Below, one piece after another: positions 1 through 9,989 of a stretch of DNA of 64,000 bases. Origin of the DNA: Shewanella sp. MBTL60-112-B2 (GTDB lineage Bacteria > Pseudomonadota > Gammaproteobacteria > Enterobacterales > Shewanellaceae); the NCBI RefSeq assembly GCF_019655055.1, contig NZ_BPFA01000004.1:124001-188000 (forward strand), written 5' to 3'. Within the stretch, counting starts at the first letter, position 1; every line of letters starts with the position of its first letter. A program made the translations under genes and the position numbers. The notes under the pieces were generated by a model. The model was not told the origin of the DNA. It worked only from the letters and a program-made list of their open reading frames with translations, and did not search any database.

Positions 1-410
1 ACTCAGTGATCCGCGCTGCAGCCGAAGTCGATAATATTCGTCGTCGTTCAGCAATGGACGTGGAAAAAGCGCACAAGTTCGCGTTAGAAAAGTTCATCAA
101 TGAATTACTCCCTGTATTAGATAACATGGAGCGTGCTCTGCAAGGTACTGACGCAGAAGCCGAAGCGACAAAAGCGATTTATGAAGGTGTTGAACTGACA
201 GCTAAGAGCTTTATGAGCACGGTTGAGAAGTTTGGTTTAGTTCAAGTTAACCCACAAGGTGATACCTTCAACCCTGAATTACACCAAGCGATTGGTATGC
301 AACCAAGCACAGAGTTTGCTGCAAACACTGTAATGATGGTAATGCAGAAGGGCTACACATTGAATGAGCGTCTATTGCGCCCAGCAATGGTAATGGTCTC
401 TCAAGGCTAA
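1..410 (+). CDS. grpE: GrpE nucleotide exchange factor, C-terminal part
   Basis: This is the 3' part of grpE; the reading frame is open to the left edge, so the true start lies outside the window. GrpE is the cytosolic nucleotide exchange factor that releases ADP from DnaK in the DnaK-DnaJ chaperone cycle. The visible part holds the end of the long dimerisation helix (EVDNIRRRS, then [19 protein letters not shown]), the four-helix region, and the C-terminal beta-wing ending near [11 protein letters not shown], all typical of the family. It is followed by a strong terminator shared with dxs, which converges from the other side. Confidence 0.95.
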   Translation, partial: SVIRAAAEVDNIRRRSAMDVEKAHKFALEKFINELLPVLDNMERALQGTDAEAEATKAIYEGVELTAKSFMSTVEKFGLVQVNPQGDTFNPELHQAIGMQPSTEFAANTVMMVMQKGYTLNERLLRPAMVMVSQG

Positions 411-455
411 CTGTTAGCTTATGCCTGTACTCGCCTTGTGCTGAGTATAGGCAAT

Positions 456-485
456 AAAAAAGGACTGCTTTAGCAGTCCTTTTTT
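456..485. terminator. Bidirectional terminator between grpE and dxs
   Basis: A perfect inverted repeat, with A-run plus GGACTGCT on the left and AGCAGTCC plus T-run on the right, sits between two converging genes. It can terminate both strands. Confidence 0.85.
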
Positions 486-508
486 GTGGTTAGCGCTTTC
501 AAAAAGCG

Positions 509-2374
509 TTAAGCGATAAAGTCTTCAATCTGCTTTTGAATACCAGCAGCATCTAAGCCTAGTTCACTGATGATCTCATCAGGTGCGCCGTGCTTAATAA
601 ACTCATCAGGCAAGCCAATTAGCAATACAGATTTTGGCAACTTTAGAGTCTGCAATAGCTCAAGTACGCCAGAACCCGCACCGCCCATAATGGCGTTTTC
701 TTCCACGGTAACTAATACATCGTGGCTTTCTGCCAGCTCTTTAACTAGCTCTACATCCAATGGCTTCACAAAGCGCATATCGGCAACGGTGGCATCCAGT
801 GCTTCAGCAGCCGTTAAACTGCTTGCTAGTAAGGTGCCAAAGTTAAGGATGGCAATCTTCTTACCTTGACGCTTGATTAAGCCTTTACCTATTGGCAACG
901 CCGTCATGGTTTCGACTTGCTTAGCACCGGTAGCACTACCACGTGGGTAACGCACAGCAGTTGGGCCATCGTTGTAGCAATAACCGGTATATAGCATCTG
1001 ACGACATTCATTTTCATCAGACGGCGCCATGATCACCATATTAGGCACTGTACGCATAAAGCTTAAGTCGAACGCACCTTGGTGGGTTGGACCATCGGCA
1101 CCAACAATACCACCACGGTCGATAGCAAACAGGACAGGTAGTTGCTGGAGTGCCACGTCGTGGATCATTTGATCATAGCCACGTTGCAGGAAGGTCGAGT
1201 AGATAGCGACAACAGGCTTATAACCTTCACAAGCAAAACCGGCACCTAAGGTGACAGCGTGTTGCTCGGCAATTGCAGCGTCAAAGTATTGCTTAGGGAA
1301 ACGCTGAGAGAACTCAACCATACCTGAGCCTTCACGCATTGCCGGCGTAATACCTAAGACCTTTTCATCTTTTTCAGAGATGTCACACAGCCATTTACCA
1401 AACACTTCAGAGAAGGTTGGATCAGACGGTTTAGCCGCAGGCTTTTCAAAGGTTGATGGATCAAACTTTGGTACCGCATGCCAGCCGATAGGATCTTTCT
1501 CTGCAGGTTCATAACCACGACCTTTTTTGGTCATGATATGCAGCACTTGTGGACCACTTAAGTTGCGCATATTACGCATGGTTTCAACAAGAGCGTCTAC
1601 GTCATGGCCGTCAATTGGGCCAATGTAGTTAAAGCCGAGTTCTTCAAATAAAGTACCAGGAACCACCATGCCTTTTAGGTGCTCTTCGGTGCGCTTAGCC
1701 ATCTCTTTGATAACAGGCATACCTTTAAGCACTTTCTTGCTGCTTTCACGAATCGTGGTATAGAAGCGACCAGACATAAGCTGTGCAAGGTGGTTATTGA
1801 GCGCGCCAACGTTTTCAGAGATAGACATCTCGTTATCGTTAAGCACCACTAACATATCGTTATGCAAGTCACCAGCGTGGTTCATGGCTTCAAACACCAT
1901 GCCACCTGTCATTGCACCGTCACCAATTACGGCAACCACTTTACGACCGGCTTGCTCTTTTTCTGCAGCGACGGCCATAGCAAGAGCGGCACTGATAGAA
2001 GTCCCTGAATGACCCACACTAAAGGTGTCGTATTCACTTTCTTCGCGCCATGGGAATGGGTGCACCCCGCCTTTTTGGCGAATGGTGTGCATTCTTTCAC
2101 GGCGTCCGGTTAGGATTTTATGAGGATAAGCTTGGTGACCTACGTCCCAAACTAATCTGTCAAATGGCGTGTTATACACGTAATGAAGCGCAACAGTCAG
2201 TTCCACCGTGCCTAGACCCGATGCGAAGTGACCGCTTGATTTACCCACAGACTTCAATAGGAAACCTCTAAGCTCGTCTGCCAATTGTGGCAATACTGCT
2301 TGAGGGAGCTGTCTTAGCTCATCTGGCGTATTAGCCTGTGCAAGCACAGGAAATTGAGAAATATCAAAACTCAT
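509..2374 (-). CDS. dxs: 1-deoxy-D-xylulose-5-phosphate synthase
   Basis: Dxs condenses pyruvate with glyceraldehyde 3-phosphate, using thiamine diphosphate, to give DXP. This is the entry step of the MEP isoprenoid pathway and also feeds thiamine and pyridoxal synthesis. The 621-residue length is normal. Visible features are the GDGAMTGG motif near residue 150 with the downstream N of the ThDP/metal site, the [13 protein letters not shown] segment carrying the catalytic Glu of transketolase-like enzymes, and a C-terminal transketolase domain. It is the last gene of a minus-strand xseB-ispA-dxs group, 21 bp after ispA, the usual order in gammaproteobacteria. Confidence 0.97.
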   Translation of the reverse strand: MSFDISQFPVLAQANTPDELRQLPQAVLPQLADELRGFLLKSVGKSSGHFASGLGTVELTVALHYVYNTPFDRLVWDVGHQAYPHKILTGRRERMHTIRQKGGVHPFPWREESEYDTFSVGHSGTSISAALAMAVAAEKEQAGRKVVAVIGDGAMTGGMVFEAMNHAGDLHNDMLVVLNDNEMSISENVGALNNHLAQLMSGRFYTTIRESSKKVLKGMPVIKEMAKRTEEHLKGMVVPGTLFEELGFNYIGPIDGHDVDALVETMRNMRNLSGPQVLHIMTKKGRGYEPAEKDPIGWHAVPKFDPSTFEKPAAKPSDPTFSEVFGKWLCDISEKDEKVLGITPAMREGSGMVEFSQRFPKQYFDAAIAEQHAVTLGAGFACEGYKPVVAIYSTFLQRGYDQMIHDVALQQLPVLFAIDRGGIVGADGPTHQGAFDLSFMRTVPNMVIMAPSDENECRQMLYTGYCYNDGPTAVRYPRGSATGAKQVETMTALPIGKGLIKRQGKKIAILNFGTLLASSLTAAEALDATVADMRFVKPLDVELVKELAESHDVLVTVEENAIMGGAGSGVLELLQTLKLPKSVLLIGLPDEFIKHGAPDEIISELGLDAAGIQKQIEDFIA

Positions 2375-2395
2375 ACGAGATTCTTTGTCTCTTTA

Positions 2396-3277
2396 TTAAA
2401 CTCTTCGCTCAATGATGTAACGGGCGAATTCTGCAATTAACTGGCTATTGTATGGTAATTTAGCCAGCGCTGATAGTGCGTCCTCAATCAAACTTGCCGC
2501 AGTTTCTTGAGCGCCCTCTAAACCAAGCAACTTTGGATAGGTGCTTTTGTTTGAATCTGTATCTGAGCCTTGTGGTTTTCCTAGCTCTTCTGTGCTGGCG
2601 ATGATATCGAGAACGTCATCTTGAACTTGAAAAGCCAGGCCAATGGCATCGGCAAAATCGAGCAGAGCTTGACGCTCATCTTGGTTAACCTCTGCTGCGA
2701 TGATAGCAAACTCCACCGCACAGCGAATAAGCGCACCTGTTTTTAGTTTGTGTAGCTGTATTAAAGTGGCTAATTCAATCTGCTTGTTAGTGGCGCTAAG
2801 ATCCATCGCCTGACCACCACACATGCCACTATACCCAGAGGCATTAGCTAAGGCTCTAACCATAGCTAAATTCTGTGATGGAGTAATGTTTTCGATGGGC
2901 TCACTGATGATTTCAAAGGCGAGAGCCTGTAATGCATCTCCCGCTAATATTGCGGTAGCTTCATCGAATGCAATATGTACCGTCGGTTGGCCACGGCGCA
3001 GAGCATCGTTATCCATTGCGGGTAAATCATCATGGATTAGTGAGTAAGCATGTACACACTCAACAGCTGCTGCACAGGTATCTAGGGTAGACAGCTTAAC
3101 ACCTAACATCTTGCCAACAGCATAAACCAGAAAGGGTCTAATGCGCTTTCCGCCAATTAAGGCACCATGCTTCATCGCCGCTTTTAATTGCGGTTCGATA
3201 TCGGCAAGTGAGTCGATACGTAACTCAAGTTGCTGGTTGATACGCTCTTGGTACTGCTTTAGAGACTCTAGTAACAA
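2396..3277 (-). CDS. ispA: Farnesyl diphosphate synthase (polyprenyl synthetase)
   Basis: IspA adds isopentenyl diphosphate to DMAPP and GPP to make farnesyl diphosphate, the precursor of undecaprenyl and quinone side chains. The first aspartate-rich motif (HDDLPAMDND) and the second (QDDVLD) are both present, and the 293-residue length fits. The reading frame starts with TTG immediately after the TAA of xseB, with no intervening base, so translation is probably coupled to xseB. No in-frame ATG near the N-terminus offers an alternative. dxs follows in the same operon. Confidence 0.95.
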   Translation of the reverse strand: MLLESLKQYQERINQQLELRIDSLADIEPQLKAAMKHGALIGGKRIRPFLVYAVGKMLGVKLSTLDTCAAAVECVHAYSLIHDDLPAMDNDALRRGQPTVHIAFDEATAILAGDALQALAFEIISEPIENITPSQNLAMVRALANASGYSGMCGGQAMDLSATNKQIELATLIQLHKLKTGALIRCAVEFAIIAAEVNQDERQALLDFADAIGLAFQVQDDVLDIIASTEELGKPQGSDTDSNKSTYPKLLGLEGAQETAASLIEDALSALAKLPYNSQLIAEFARYIIERRV

Positions 3278-3517
3278 TTACTCACCCTCAATATCATAAG
3301 GTTTAAGAGTGTCGACACCCTCTTCTTGCATTAGTACGGCCACTTTTTGTTGCGCATTTTCTAACTTAGTTTGACTGTTGCGCACAAGCTTAATGCCGCG
3401 CTCGAATTGCTTTAAGGCGTCATCGAGAGCAATATCGCCATGCTCTAAGTCGGTTACGATTTTTTCTAGCTCGGAAAGTGAATCTTCAAATGAGAGATTT
3501 TCTGGTTTTTTTGCCAC
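3278..3517 (-). CDS. xseB: Exodeoxyribonuclease VII small subunit
   Basis: XseB is the small helical subunit of exonuclease VII, which with XseA degrades single-stranded DNA into oligonucleotides. The sequence beginning AKKPENLSFEDSLSELEKIV is characteristic. I chose the GTG at 3517 (79 residues) because AGGA lies 9 bp upstream and the family normally starts one residue before AKKPE; an in-frame ATG at 3526 is possible but would overlap that ribosome-binding site. It is the first gene of the minus-strand xseB-ispA-dxs group. Confidence 0.92.
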   Translation of the reverse strand: MAKKPENLSFEDSLSELEKIVTDLEHGDIALDDALKQFERGIKLVRNSQTKLENAQQKVAVLMQEEGVDTLKPYDIEGE

Positions 3518-3547
3518 GATGATCATTCCTAGAAATAAGCGGTACAC

Positions 3548-3940
3548 AAAGTATATCAGCAGGACACAAGGGTCAAATCAAGCCGTTGACTATTTGCGCA
3601 AAAGCACGCTTTCAATATCAAACTTGTTAGTAACGTGAATCAATTATACGTGAGCTAACGGAGTATAGATCAGCTATTCAATCGCCAAGCTTCAGAGGTA
3701 TTCCTGCAAATGAAGGCGTATTTTAACGGAAATATCACTCAAGAGATCCTTTTTTTGGTCGTTATATAAATTGCAATGCTAAAAATATGACAACCAATGA
3801 CGTGTTTCGCGACTTGGTACTTGCCGTAGCATCAAAGGCATAATATTGTCGCTACTTAATTTATCAGAGCATTATACGTAGCAATGGGCATTCTAGACTG
3901 CAAATTACGCAGTGTTTTGATTAGTATTTGAGGAGCAGCT
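3548..3940. other. Divergent intergenic region xseB / pomA
   Basis: About 390 bp between the divergent xseB operon and pomA. It must hold both promoters. I saw no convincing operator, RNA gene or conserved coding frame. GAGGAG at 3930-3935 is the ribosome-binding site of pomA. Confidence 0.5.
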
Positions 3941-4708
3941 TTGGATTTAGCAACCCTAATAGGACTTATTGGCGCATTTGTCTTCATCATTATGGCAATG
4001 GTCAGTAGTGGTGGCATAGGTATTTTTATTAACGTGCCCTCGATTCTTATCGTTTTAATCGGTTCGTTGTTTGTGGTTATGATGAAGTACAACCTCAAAC
4101 AGTTTTTAGGCTCAGCTAAGATTGCAGCCAAAGCCTTTATCTTCAAACTAGATAAGCCAGAAGAGCTTATCGAACAATCAATCTCAATGGCCGATGCGGC
4201 CCGTAAAGGCGGTTTTTTAGCGTTAGAAGAGGCTGAGATCAGTAATAGCTTTATGCAAAAAGCGGTCGACATGTTAGTTGATGGCCACGATGGTGATGTA
4301 GTGCGTGACGCGCTTGAAAAAGACATCGCGCTGACTGAAGAGCGTCATAGAACTGGCATAGGCATCTTTAAATCAATTGGTGATGTGGCGCCTGCAATGG
4401 GTATGATTGGTACTCTGATAGGACTTGTTGGCATGTTGTCGAATATGGATGACCCCAAATCTATTGGTCCGGCGATGGCCGTTGCACTACTAACGACTTT
4501 ATATGGTGCAGTGGTTGCTAATATGGTCGCACTGCCGATTGCCGATAAGTTATCTCTTAGAATGAATGAAGAGATGCTAAACCGTAATCTTATTATGGAT
4601 GCAGTCTTGGCAATACAAGATGGTCAGAATCCTCGCGTGATTGAAGGCTTCCTGAAGAATTACTTATCTGAGAAATCGAGAAAAATAGACACCTTGGAAG
4701 GGGCGTAA
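3941..4708 (+). CDS. pomA: Sodium-type flagellar motor stator protein PomA (MotA family)
   Basis: PomA forms the stator ring around PomB and converts sodium flow into flagellar torque in the inner membrane. The 255-residue protein begins DLATLIGLIGAFVFIIMAMV, as in polar-flagellum PomA proteins. It has four membrane segments (about residues 5-25, 30-50, 150-170 and 180-200) and a charged cytoplasmic loop that contacts FliG. The start is TTG, supported by GAGGAG 5 bp upstream. pomB follows after a 4-bp gap. Sodium rather than proton coupling is inferred from similarity to the PomA branch. Confidence 0.93.
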   Translation: MDLATLIGLIGAFVFIIMAMVSSGGIGIFINVPSILIVLIGSLFVVMMKYNLKQFLGSAKIAAKAFIFKLDKPEELIEQSISMADAARKGGFLALEEAEISNSFMQKAVDMLVDGHDGDVVRDALEKDIALTEERHRTGIGIFKSIGDVAPAMGMIGTLIGLVGMLSNMDDPKSIGPAMAVALLTTLYGAVVANMVALPIADKLSLRMNEEMLNRNLIMDAVLAIQDGQNPRVIEGFLKNYLSEKSRKIDTLEGA

Positions 4709-4712
4709 GCAG

Positions 4713-5681
4713 ATGGCTAAAAAGGCCAAATGCAATTGTCCTCCACCTGGTGCTCCTATGTGGTTGGCAACCTTTGCCGATTTAATGTCGCTGCTGATGT
4801 GTTTCTTCGTTCTGCTGCTGGCATTTTCTGAAATGGACGTGATGAAGTTCAAGCAAATTGCTGGCTCGATGAAATACGCTTTTGGTGTGCAAAATAAAGT
4901 TGAAGTGAAAGATATTCCAAAGGGCACCTCGGTGATAGCCCTAGAGTTTAGACCCGGCAAGCCAGAGCCAACACCGATTGAAATCATCAACCAGCAAACC
5001 AATGAGATGACTGAACCCATGCTTGAGTTTCAAGAGGGTGATGATGCAAGTGCTGGTGGTATTCAGCAGCAAAGAGGTGAACAACGTGGTGGCCAGGCAT
5101 CGGCGACAGCTGTAGAGCAAAGTGAGGCCGAGGCTAAGGCTCAGAGCGCTGCTCAATCTGATACCCAGTCCACTAAGACTCAAGCTTCTGCTCAAGATAA
5201 AATCAACGAGCAGGTGAAGAAGATGGCGCAGGAGCTCAACAAAGAAATTGTAGATGGCGCGATAGAGATCGAGTCTTTAGGTCAGCAAATCATTATTCGT
5301 ATTCGTGAAAAAGGCGCGTTTGCGTCGGGTTCAGGCTTTCTACAGCCTAGGTTTAAACCTGTAGTACGTCGGGTTGGTGAGTTGCTTAAAGATGTGCCTG
5401 GTATTGTCACTGTATCTGGGCATACCGATGATTGGAACATCTCTAACGAGCTTTATAGCTCTAACTGGGACCTGTCGAGCAAGCGAGCCGTAGCTGTCGG
5501 TCATGAGTTGATTAAGGTGAAGGGCTTTGAGCCAAAACGGATGAAAGTGGTGGGAATGGCATCAGCGGATCCGTTAGTGGAAAATAATTCCAGTGCTAAT
5601 CGCGCCCGCAATCGTCGAGTGGAAATTGCGATTGAACAGGGTAAAGCTAAAGAGTCGCAAGAGATCCAAGTTAGCCAGTAG
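4713..5681 (+). CDS. pomB: Flagellar motor stator protein PomB (MotB family, OmpA-like C-terminus)
   Basis: PomB is the ion-conducting, peptidoglycan-anchoring stator subunit. The single membrane helix (about residues 16-38) carries the essential aspartate in TFADLMSLL at residue 23, next to a plug region. The C-terminal OmpA/MotB domain (about residues 195-310) has the peptidoglycan-binding pattern VSGHTDDW...NRARNRRVEI. Between them, at about residues 110-170, lies a low-complexity Q/A/S/E-rich linker that looks longer than usual. Translation is probably coupled to pomA. Confidence 0.93.
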   Translation: MAKKAKCNCPPPGAPMWLATFADLMSLLMCFFVLLLAFSEMDVMKFKQIAGSMKYAFGVQNKVEVKDIPKGTSVIALEFRPGKPEPTPIEIINQQTNEMTEPMLEFQEGDDASAGGIQQQRGEQRGGQASATAVEQSEAEAKAQSAAQSDTQSTKTQASAQDKINEQVKKMAQELNKEIVDGAIEIESLGQQIIIRIREKGAFASGSGFLQPRFKPVVRRVGELLKDVPGIVTVSGHTDDWNISNELYSSNWDLSSKRAVAVGHELIKVKGFEPKRMKVVGMASADPLVENNSSANRARNRRVEIAIEQGKAKESQEIQVSQ

Positions 5682-5701
5682 CCATCACTTTATAGACAAT
5701 T

Positions 5702-5740
5702 AAAAACACGCAATATGAGGCCTCTCTATTGCGTGTTTTT
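5702..5740 (+). terminator. Terminator of pomAB
   Basis: A 14-bp stem, AAAAACACGCAATA paired with TATTGCGTGTTTTT, begins 20 bp after the pomB stop and ends in a T-run. Confidence 0.85.
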
Positions 5741-5769
5741 ATTTAAGAGGTCTTAAGCAGACTGTTTAA

Positions 5770-6149
5770 TACCAATCAGTATAAACATTTAGTCACTCAG
5801 CGAGAGTTTAGCGGTTTTGAGGCAAGGTCATTAATTGCTCCTGCATTAATGACATTCATCACATCTGACCTCTAAGGATGGAGGAAATGTCTTATGTATG
5901 TCAGGAACATACAAGACCATGTGGTTTGCAACGAGTTAAGAGCATAGTTGAACTAGGGTTAAGTTCCCTCTTGTTCCTCAAGAGTCAATGCGTCAGGAAC
6001 GCTAAAACTCGCCATTCTGGAGCGTTTTTGGCTGCCCACTTCCGCGTTGAATATCTTTACAAGGGAATAACCATTCTTACAGCTATTCGCCTTGAATTAG
6101 TTTGCCAAAAAGCGCTCTGAGTAGATCAACTACTCATACTGATTGGTAT
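5770..6149 (+). mobile_element. MITE copy A (full-length, about 380 bp)
   Basis: A non-coding element bounded by terminal inverted repeats, TACCAATCAGTATA on the left and the complement ATACTGATTGGTA on the right with one mismatch. It is flanked on both sides by TAA (or TTAA), consistent with a 3-4 bp target duplication. Its right 140 bp match the element at 46183-46345, and its whole length matches, in reverse, the degenerate element at about 35937-36274. It has no transposase; the short open frame inside it has no recognisable homology. It separates pomB from thiI. Confidence 0.85.
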
Positions 6150-6266
6150 TAACACCCAATATTTACGGTTTTGTCGAGACAAACTGCGATTGGATATACG
6201 CAATTGCTACACGATCTTGTTATAATCGGTGAATTGCTGTTTAAACTACCCCCTCGCGGAAGACCA

Positions 6267-7721
6267 ATGAAATTTATCGTAAAACTGTTTCCTGAAATCA
6301 TGATGAAAAGCAAGCCGGTAAGAATGCGCTTTACCAAAATGCTTGAGACCAACATTCGTAACGTACTTAAAAAAGTCGATGAGACAGCTAAAGTACAACG
6401 CCAGTGGGACAAAATCATGGTGATGGTGCCAGATGATAGGCCTGATCTGGTTGAAGCATTTGCTGAACGTTTAGCCTGTATTCCAGGTATTGCCCATGTA
6501 CTGCAAGTGAATGTTAGCACCTTTACTTCAGTTGATGACATTTACCAACAGACCTTAGTTGCTTATAAAGAGCAATTAGTCGGTAAGACTTTTTGTGTAC
6601 GTGTAAAGCGTGCAGGTAAGCATGACTTTAATTCGATTGAAGTTGAGCGCTATGTTGGTGGTGGATTAAATCAGTTTACAGAAGCAGCAGGTGTTCGTTT
6701 AAAAAATCCTGACATGACAGTGCATCTAGAAATTGATAACGACAACCTTTATCTTATCGATAAGCGTATTGAAGGCCTAGGTGGCTTCCCTATGGCGACC
6801 CAAGAAGATGTGTTATCACTCATCTCTGGTGGTTTCGATTCAGGTGTATCAAGTTACCAGTTTATCAAGCGTGGCTCTCGTACTCACTATTGTTTCTTCA
6901 ACTTAGGTGGCGACCAGCACGAAATTGGTGTTAAGCAAGTGGCTTATCATTTGTGGCAGAAATACGGTGAGTCACATAAAGTTAAGTTTATCTCTGTACC
7001 GTTCGATCCTGTGGTTCAAGAAATCCTAGAACGTGTTGATAACGGCCAGATGGGCGTGGTACTCAAGCGTATGATGATGCGCGCAGCTGCGCGCGTTGCA
7101 CATAAGATGGGTATTCAAGCATTGGTAACTGGTGAAGCTATGGGTCAGGTATCAAGCCAAACACTAACTAACCTAAACGTGATTGACCGTTGTACAGAGC
7201 AACTAATCTTGCGTCCGCTGATTGCTATGGATAAGCAAGATATTATCAACCTTAGCCGTCAAATCGGTACCGAAGACTTTGCTAAGTCAATTCCGGAATA
7301 TTGTGGTGTGATTTCGCAAAAGCCAACGGTTAAAGCGGTATTAGCAAAAGTAGAAGCTGAAGAAGCTAAGTTTTCTGAAGATCTGCTTGATCGTGTTATT
7401 GCAGATGCTGAAATTATCGATATTAGGGAGATAGCAACGCAGATGGATACTAAAATTACCTCAACAGAAACCGTCGATGCAATTAGTGCTGGCGAGATCA
7501 TTATTGACGTCCGTGCACCAGAAGAGGAAGAGAAGTCTCCACTAGCGGTTGATGGTGTCGAAGTTAAGGCTATTCCATTCTATAAGCTAGCGACTCAGTT
7601 TGCCGATTTGGATAAAGAGAAGAACTATCTACTTTATTGCGACCGTGGCGTCATGAGCAAGCTGCAGGCACTATATCTGCAAGAACAAGGTTATGAGAAT
7701 GTTAAGGTTTACCGTCCTTAA
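6267..7721 (+). CDS. thiI: tRNA 4-thiouridine synthase / thiamine sulfur carrier ThiI
   Basis: ThiI activates U8 of tRNA by adenylation and transfers persulfide sulfur to form s4U; it also supplies sulfur for the thiazole of thiamine. The order is an N-terminal ferredoxin-like and THUMP region (about residues 1-165), a PP-loop ATPase with [10 protein letters not shown] near residue 190, a conserved Cys in EYCGV near 345, and a C-terminal rhodanese domain with the active Cys in YCDRGV near 457. I chose the ATG at 6267 (484 residues) because it gives the E. coli-like start [11 protein letters not shown]; the frame extends upstream only through non-conserved sequence beside the MITE. Confidence 0.96.
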   Translation: MKFIVKLFPEIMMKSKPVRMRFTKMLETNIRNVLKKVDETAKVQRQWDKIMVMVPDDRPDLVEAFAERLACIPGIAHVLQVNVSTFTSVDDIYQQTLVAYKEQLVGKTFCVRVKRAGKHDFNSIEVERYVGGGLNQFTEAAGVRLKNPDMTVHLEIDNDNLYLIDKRIEGLGGFPMATQEDVLSLISGGFDSGVSSYQFIKRGSRTHYCFFNLGGDQHEIGVKQVAYHLWQKYGESHKVKFISVPFDPVVQEILERVDNGQMGVVLKRMMMRAAARVAHKMGIQALVTGEAMGQVSSQTLTNLNVIDRCTEQLILRPLIAMDKQDIINLSRQIGTEDFAKSIPEYCGVISQKPTVKAVLAKVEAEEAKFSEDLLDRVIADAEIIDIREIATQMDTKITSTETVDAISAGEIIIDVRAPEEEEKSPLAVDGVEVKAIPFYKLATQFADLDKEKNYLLYCDRGVMSKLQALYLQEQGYENVKVYRP

Positions 7722-7757
7722 TATGAGCTAATGATTGTTAATTAGCATAGGTATGGC

Positions 7758-7787
7758 AAAGGCGACTTTAAATGAGTCGCCTTTTTT
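7758..7787 (+). terminator. Terminator of thiI
   Basis: Stem AAAGGCGACT / AGTCGCCTTT followed by a T-run, 37 bp after the thiI stop. Confidence 0.85.
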
Positions 7788-7834
7788 GTATTTAAAATAG
7801 CGCAGTTGATTAGCGGTTAGTGATCAACAGGCAC

Positions 7835-7859
7835 AAAAAAACCACCTAGTTGGTGGTTT
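7835..7859 (-). terminator. Terminator of the small secreted-protein gene at 7885-8118
   Basis: Read on the minus strand, AAACCACC pairs with GGTGGTTT and is followed by seven T. It lies 26 bp past the stop codon. Confidence 0.8.
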
Positions 7860-7884
7860 AAAAGTTGAAGACTTAGAAGCGATA

Positions 7885-8118
7885 TTAGTCGGCTAATAAC
7901 ACTTGAGCAGTTGCTTCTTCGTTCTTCTTCTGTTCATCTGTGACTAACATGGTATCAAGTTCAGATGTTAACTGAGCCTGCATTAATTCCATGCTTTCTG
8001 CTAAGTTAGCTGTTAATGTCGCTTCAATATCTTTAGTGTCGATTGTTAATTCGTCAGCGCTAACTGATGCCGATACGCTGAGAATAGCAATAACAAATAC
8101 TGATTTAAGGTTGAACAT
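7885..8118 (-). CDS. Small predicted periplasmic protein, function unknown
   Basis: I do not recognise this 77-residue protein. It starts with a clear Sec signal peptide (MFNLKSVFVIAILSVSASVSA, cleavage likely near ADE). The remaining roughly 55 residues are acidic, rich in E, T and L, and probably helical (IEATLTANLAESMELMQAQL), with no cysteine or known motif. Its own terminator downstream and a purine-rich AGGCTAAT stretch just upstream of the ATG support a real, singly transcribed gene. It is divergent from gcvA. Confidence 0.7.
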   Translation of the reverse strand: MFNLKSVFVIAILSVSASVSADELTIDTKDIEATLTANLAESMELMQAQLTSELDTMLVTDEQKKNEEATAQVLLAD

Positions 8119-8299
8119 TCGTATTAGCCTCCAGGCTTAAATTTGGGTTGTTAGACACTCCCCAATTACGTCGTAGAGGCTGTCCAACTGGTATCATTTC
8201 GTTGGGGCAAATTCTGTACAAAAAGACTAGCCTTTACAAACGATAAAATGTAACAATAGTCATTAGAAAAACTAATTAAAAATCGGGATCTGGATCACT

Positions 8300-9211
8300 A
8301 TGGCAAGACGATTACCTCCCCTTAATGCAGTAAAGGCATTTGAGGCTGCAGCTAGGCATTTAAGCTTCACTCGGGCAGCTGAAGAATTGTTTGTAACTCA
8401 GGCTGCTGTGAGTCATCAAATTAAAGCATTAGAAGAGTATCTTGGATTAAAATTATTCCGTCGTAAGAACCGCTCATTGCTGTTAACTGAGGAAGGACAG
8501 AGTTACTTTCTCGATATCAAAGATATCTTCACTCAACTTGCCGATGCGACTGACAGATTATTAGCGAGAAGTGCCATAGGCTCGCTTACAGTAGCCACAT
8601 CGCCTAGCTTTGCGATTCAATGGTTAGTGCCAAGACTTGCTAAGTTTAGCGAGAAAAATCCAGAGATTGACGTACGAATTAAGGCGGTGGACGACGAAGA
8701 TGGTTCACTCACTGATGATGTTGACGTAGCAATTTATTATGGCATGGGTAACTGGCAAGGGATGCGTGCTGATAAGCTCCGAAACGAAGTACTTATCCCG
8801 GTATGTTCACCTCTATTACTCAATGGTCCTAAGCCATTAGAAAAGCCTAGCGATCTTAGAAATCACACCTTGTTACATGACTCTAGCCGCCAAGATTGGT
8901 TGGCTTGGTTTAGACAATGTGGAATTACTGATATTAATGTGAACCAAGGTCCAATATTTAGTCATTCTTCTCTGGTGTTGCAAGCAGCAGCTCATGGTCA
9001 AGGTGTGGCGCTAGGCTACAGCGTACTTGCAAGACCCGATATCAAAGCTGGTCGTCTAGTCTGTCCTTTCCCTGAAGTTTTAGTCAGTAAGAATGCATAT
9101 TACTTAGTATGCCAACAAAACCATGCCGAAATAGGAAAAGTGGTTGCCTTCAGAGAGTGGATGCTAGATATGTTTGAAGAGGAGACCCGCAGTGAGTTGC
9201 TTACAGGATAA
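8300..9211 (+). CDS. gcvA: LysR-type regulator GcvA
   Basis: GcvA is the LysR-family regulator of the glycine cleavage operon; in E. coli it activates with glycine and represses with purines through GcvR. The 303-residue protein keeps the near-invariant GcvA N-terminus (RLPPLNAVKAFEAAARHLSF) with the helix-turn-helix at about residues 18-45, followed by a periplasmic-binding-protein-like effector domain. The gcv operon is not in this window. As in E. coli, a DUF423 gene and rlmM lie downstream, here with a hydrolase gene inserted between. Confidence 0.92.
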   Translation: MARRLPPLNAVKAFEAAARHLSFTRAAEELFVTQAAVSHQIKALEEYLGLKLFRRKNRSLLLTEEGQSYFLDIKDIFTQLADATDRLLARSAIGSLTVATSPSFAIQWLVPRLAKFSEKNPEIDVRIKAVDDEDGSLTDDVDVAIYYGMGNWQGMRADKLRNEVLIPVCSPLLLNGPKPLEKPSDLRNHTLLHDSSRQDWLAWFRQCGITDINVNQGPIFSHSSLVLQAAAHGQGVALGYSVLARPDIKAGRLVCPFPEVLVSKNAYYLVCQQNHAEIGKVVAFREWMLDMFEEETRSELLTG

Positions 9212-9923
9212 CTTAAAGCAAGCCTATTTAGACGGCGAGTTAGCTTCGGCGATTGCCGCGCTCAAGAGTGAGGATTTACGCTTCGATGCCAGTCAGTATC
9301 TTATTGATGATGTTAACGGCGAAGCAACGGCCAATCGCTGCTGTGACACCTTAATTGTGTTGGCTCATGGTGCAGGCGCTAATATGCAACATGAGTTTAT
9401 GACAGCCATGGCCACGGACTTGAGTTCGAGCGCCAAAGTGGTTCGTTTTAACTTCCCATATATGCGTGCCAATGCCATCGATGGCAAGCGTCGTCCACCC
9501 GATAGAGCGCCTAAGTTGATTGCTGACTATGCCTTGCAGTTAGCGATTTTAAGGCTGCAGTTTAAGCCTAAGAAAGTTTATTTAGTGGGTAAGTCGATGG
9601 GCGGACGTATGTCGGCAATTTTGGCCGAGAGCCTTAGTGTCGATGGTGTTATCTGTTTAGGTTATCCGTTTATTCCTCTAAGTGGTGGTGAGCCTAGATT
9701 GGAGCCGATTGAGAAGTGCATGGCGCCTATGATGGTGATCCAGGGGGAGCGAGATAAATTTGGCTATAAAGGCTTAGTCGAAACTTGGCCTGCAATGAAC
9801 CCAGTTCAACTGCACTGGTTAACCGATGGTGATCATGGTTTTAAGCCAAGAAAGTCGTCAGGCACCACATTAGAAGCTAATCTAGGTGAAGCTGTCGCGC
9901 TTATCAAAGCGTTTATTCAATAG
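9192..9923 (+). CDS. Alpha/beta hydrolase, KANL3/TEX30-like (COG3571) family
   Basis: A soluble alpha/beta hydrolase of about 243 residues with unknown substrate. It has the oxyanion-region LAHGAGANM (about residues 54-62), the nucleophile elbow VGKSMGGRM with the presumed catalytic Ser near residue 137, and a C-terminal DGDHGF with the likely catalytic His. I prefer the GTG at 9192, which has GAGGAG 7 bp upstream, over the TTG at 9174. The gene then overlaps the end of gcvA by 20 bp, suggesting co-translation. Confidence 0.82.
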   Translation: MSCLQDNLKQAYLDGELASAIAALKSEDLRFDASQYLIDDVNGEATANRCCDTLIVLAHGAGANMQHEFMTAMATDLSSSAKVVRFNFPYMRANAIDGKRRPPDRAPKLIADYALQLAILRLQFKPKKVYLVGKSMGGRMSAILAESLSVDGVICLGYPFIPLSGGEPRLEPIEKCMAPMMVIQGERDKFGYKGLVETWPAMNPVQLHWLTDGDHGFKPRKSSGTTLEANLGEAVALIKAFIQ

Positions 9924-9989
9924 TAACAATAACTTTAGTTGAACAGTGGTTCACAATATTTAAGGTTGTTGGTAACTTTCGGAGGTTAG

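Noticed and set aside
3811..3832. Possible sigma-54 promoter upstream of pomA (TTGGTAC...GC)
   Set aside because: The GG and GC elements are one base too far apart and the -12 box is poor.
3856..4326. 156-codon minus-strand frame antisense to pomA
   Set aside because: Shadow of the pomA codon pattern; pomA is certain.
5878..6120. 80-codon frame inside MITE copy A
   Set aside because: Not maintained in the other two copies and no similarity to a transposase.
9174..9191. TTG start for the alpha/beta hydrolase gene
   Set aside because: The GTG at 9192 has a well-placed GAGGAG; the TTG would put that site inside the gene.
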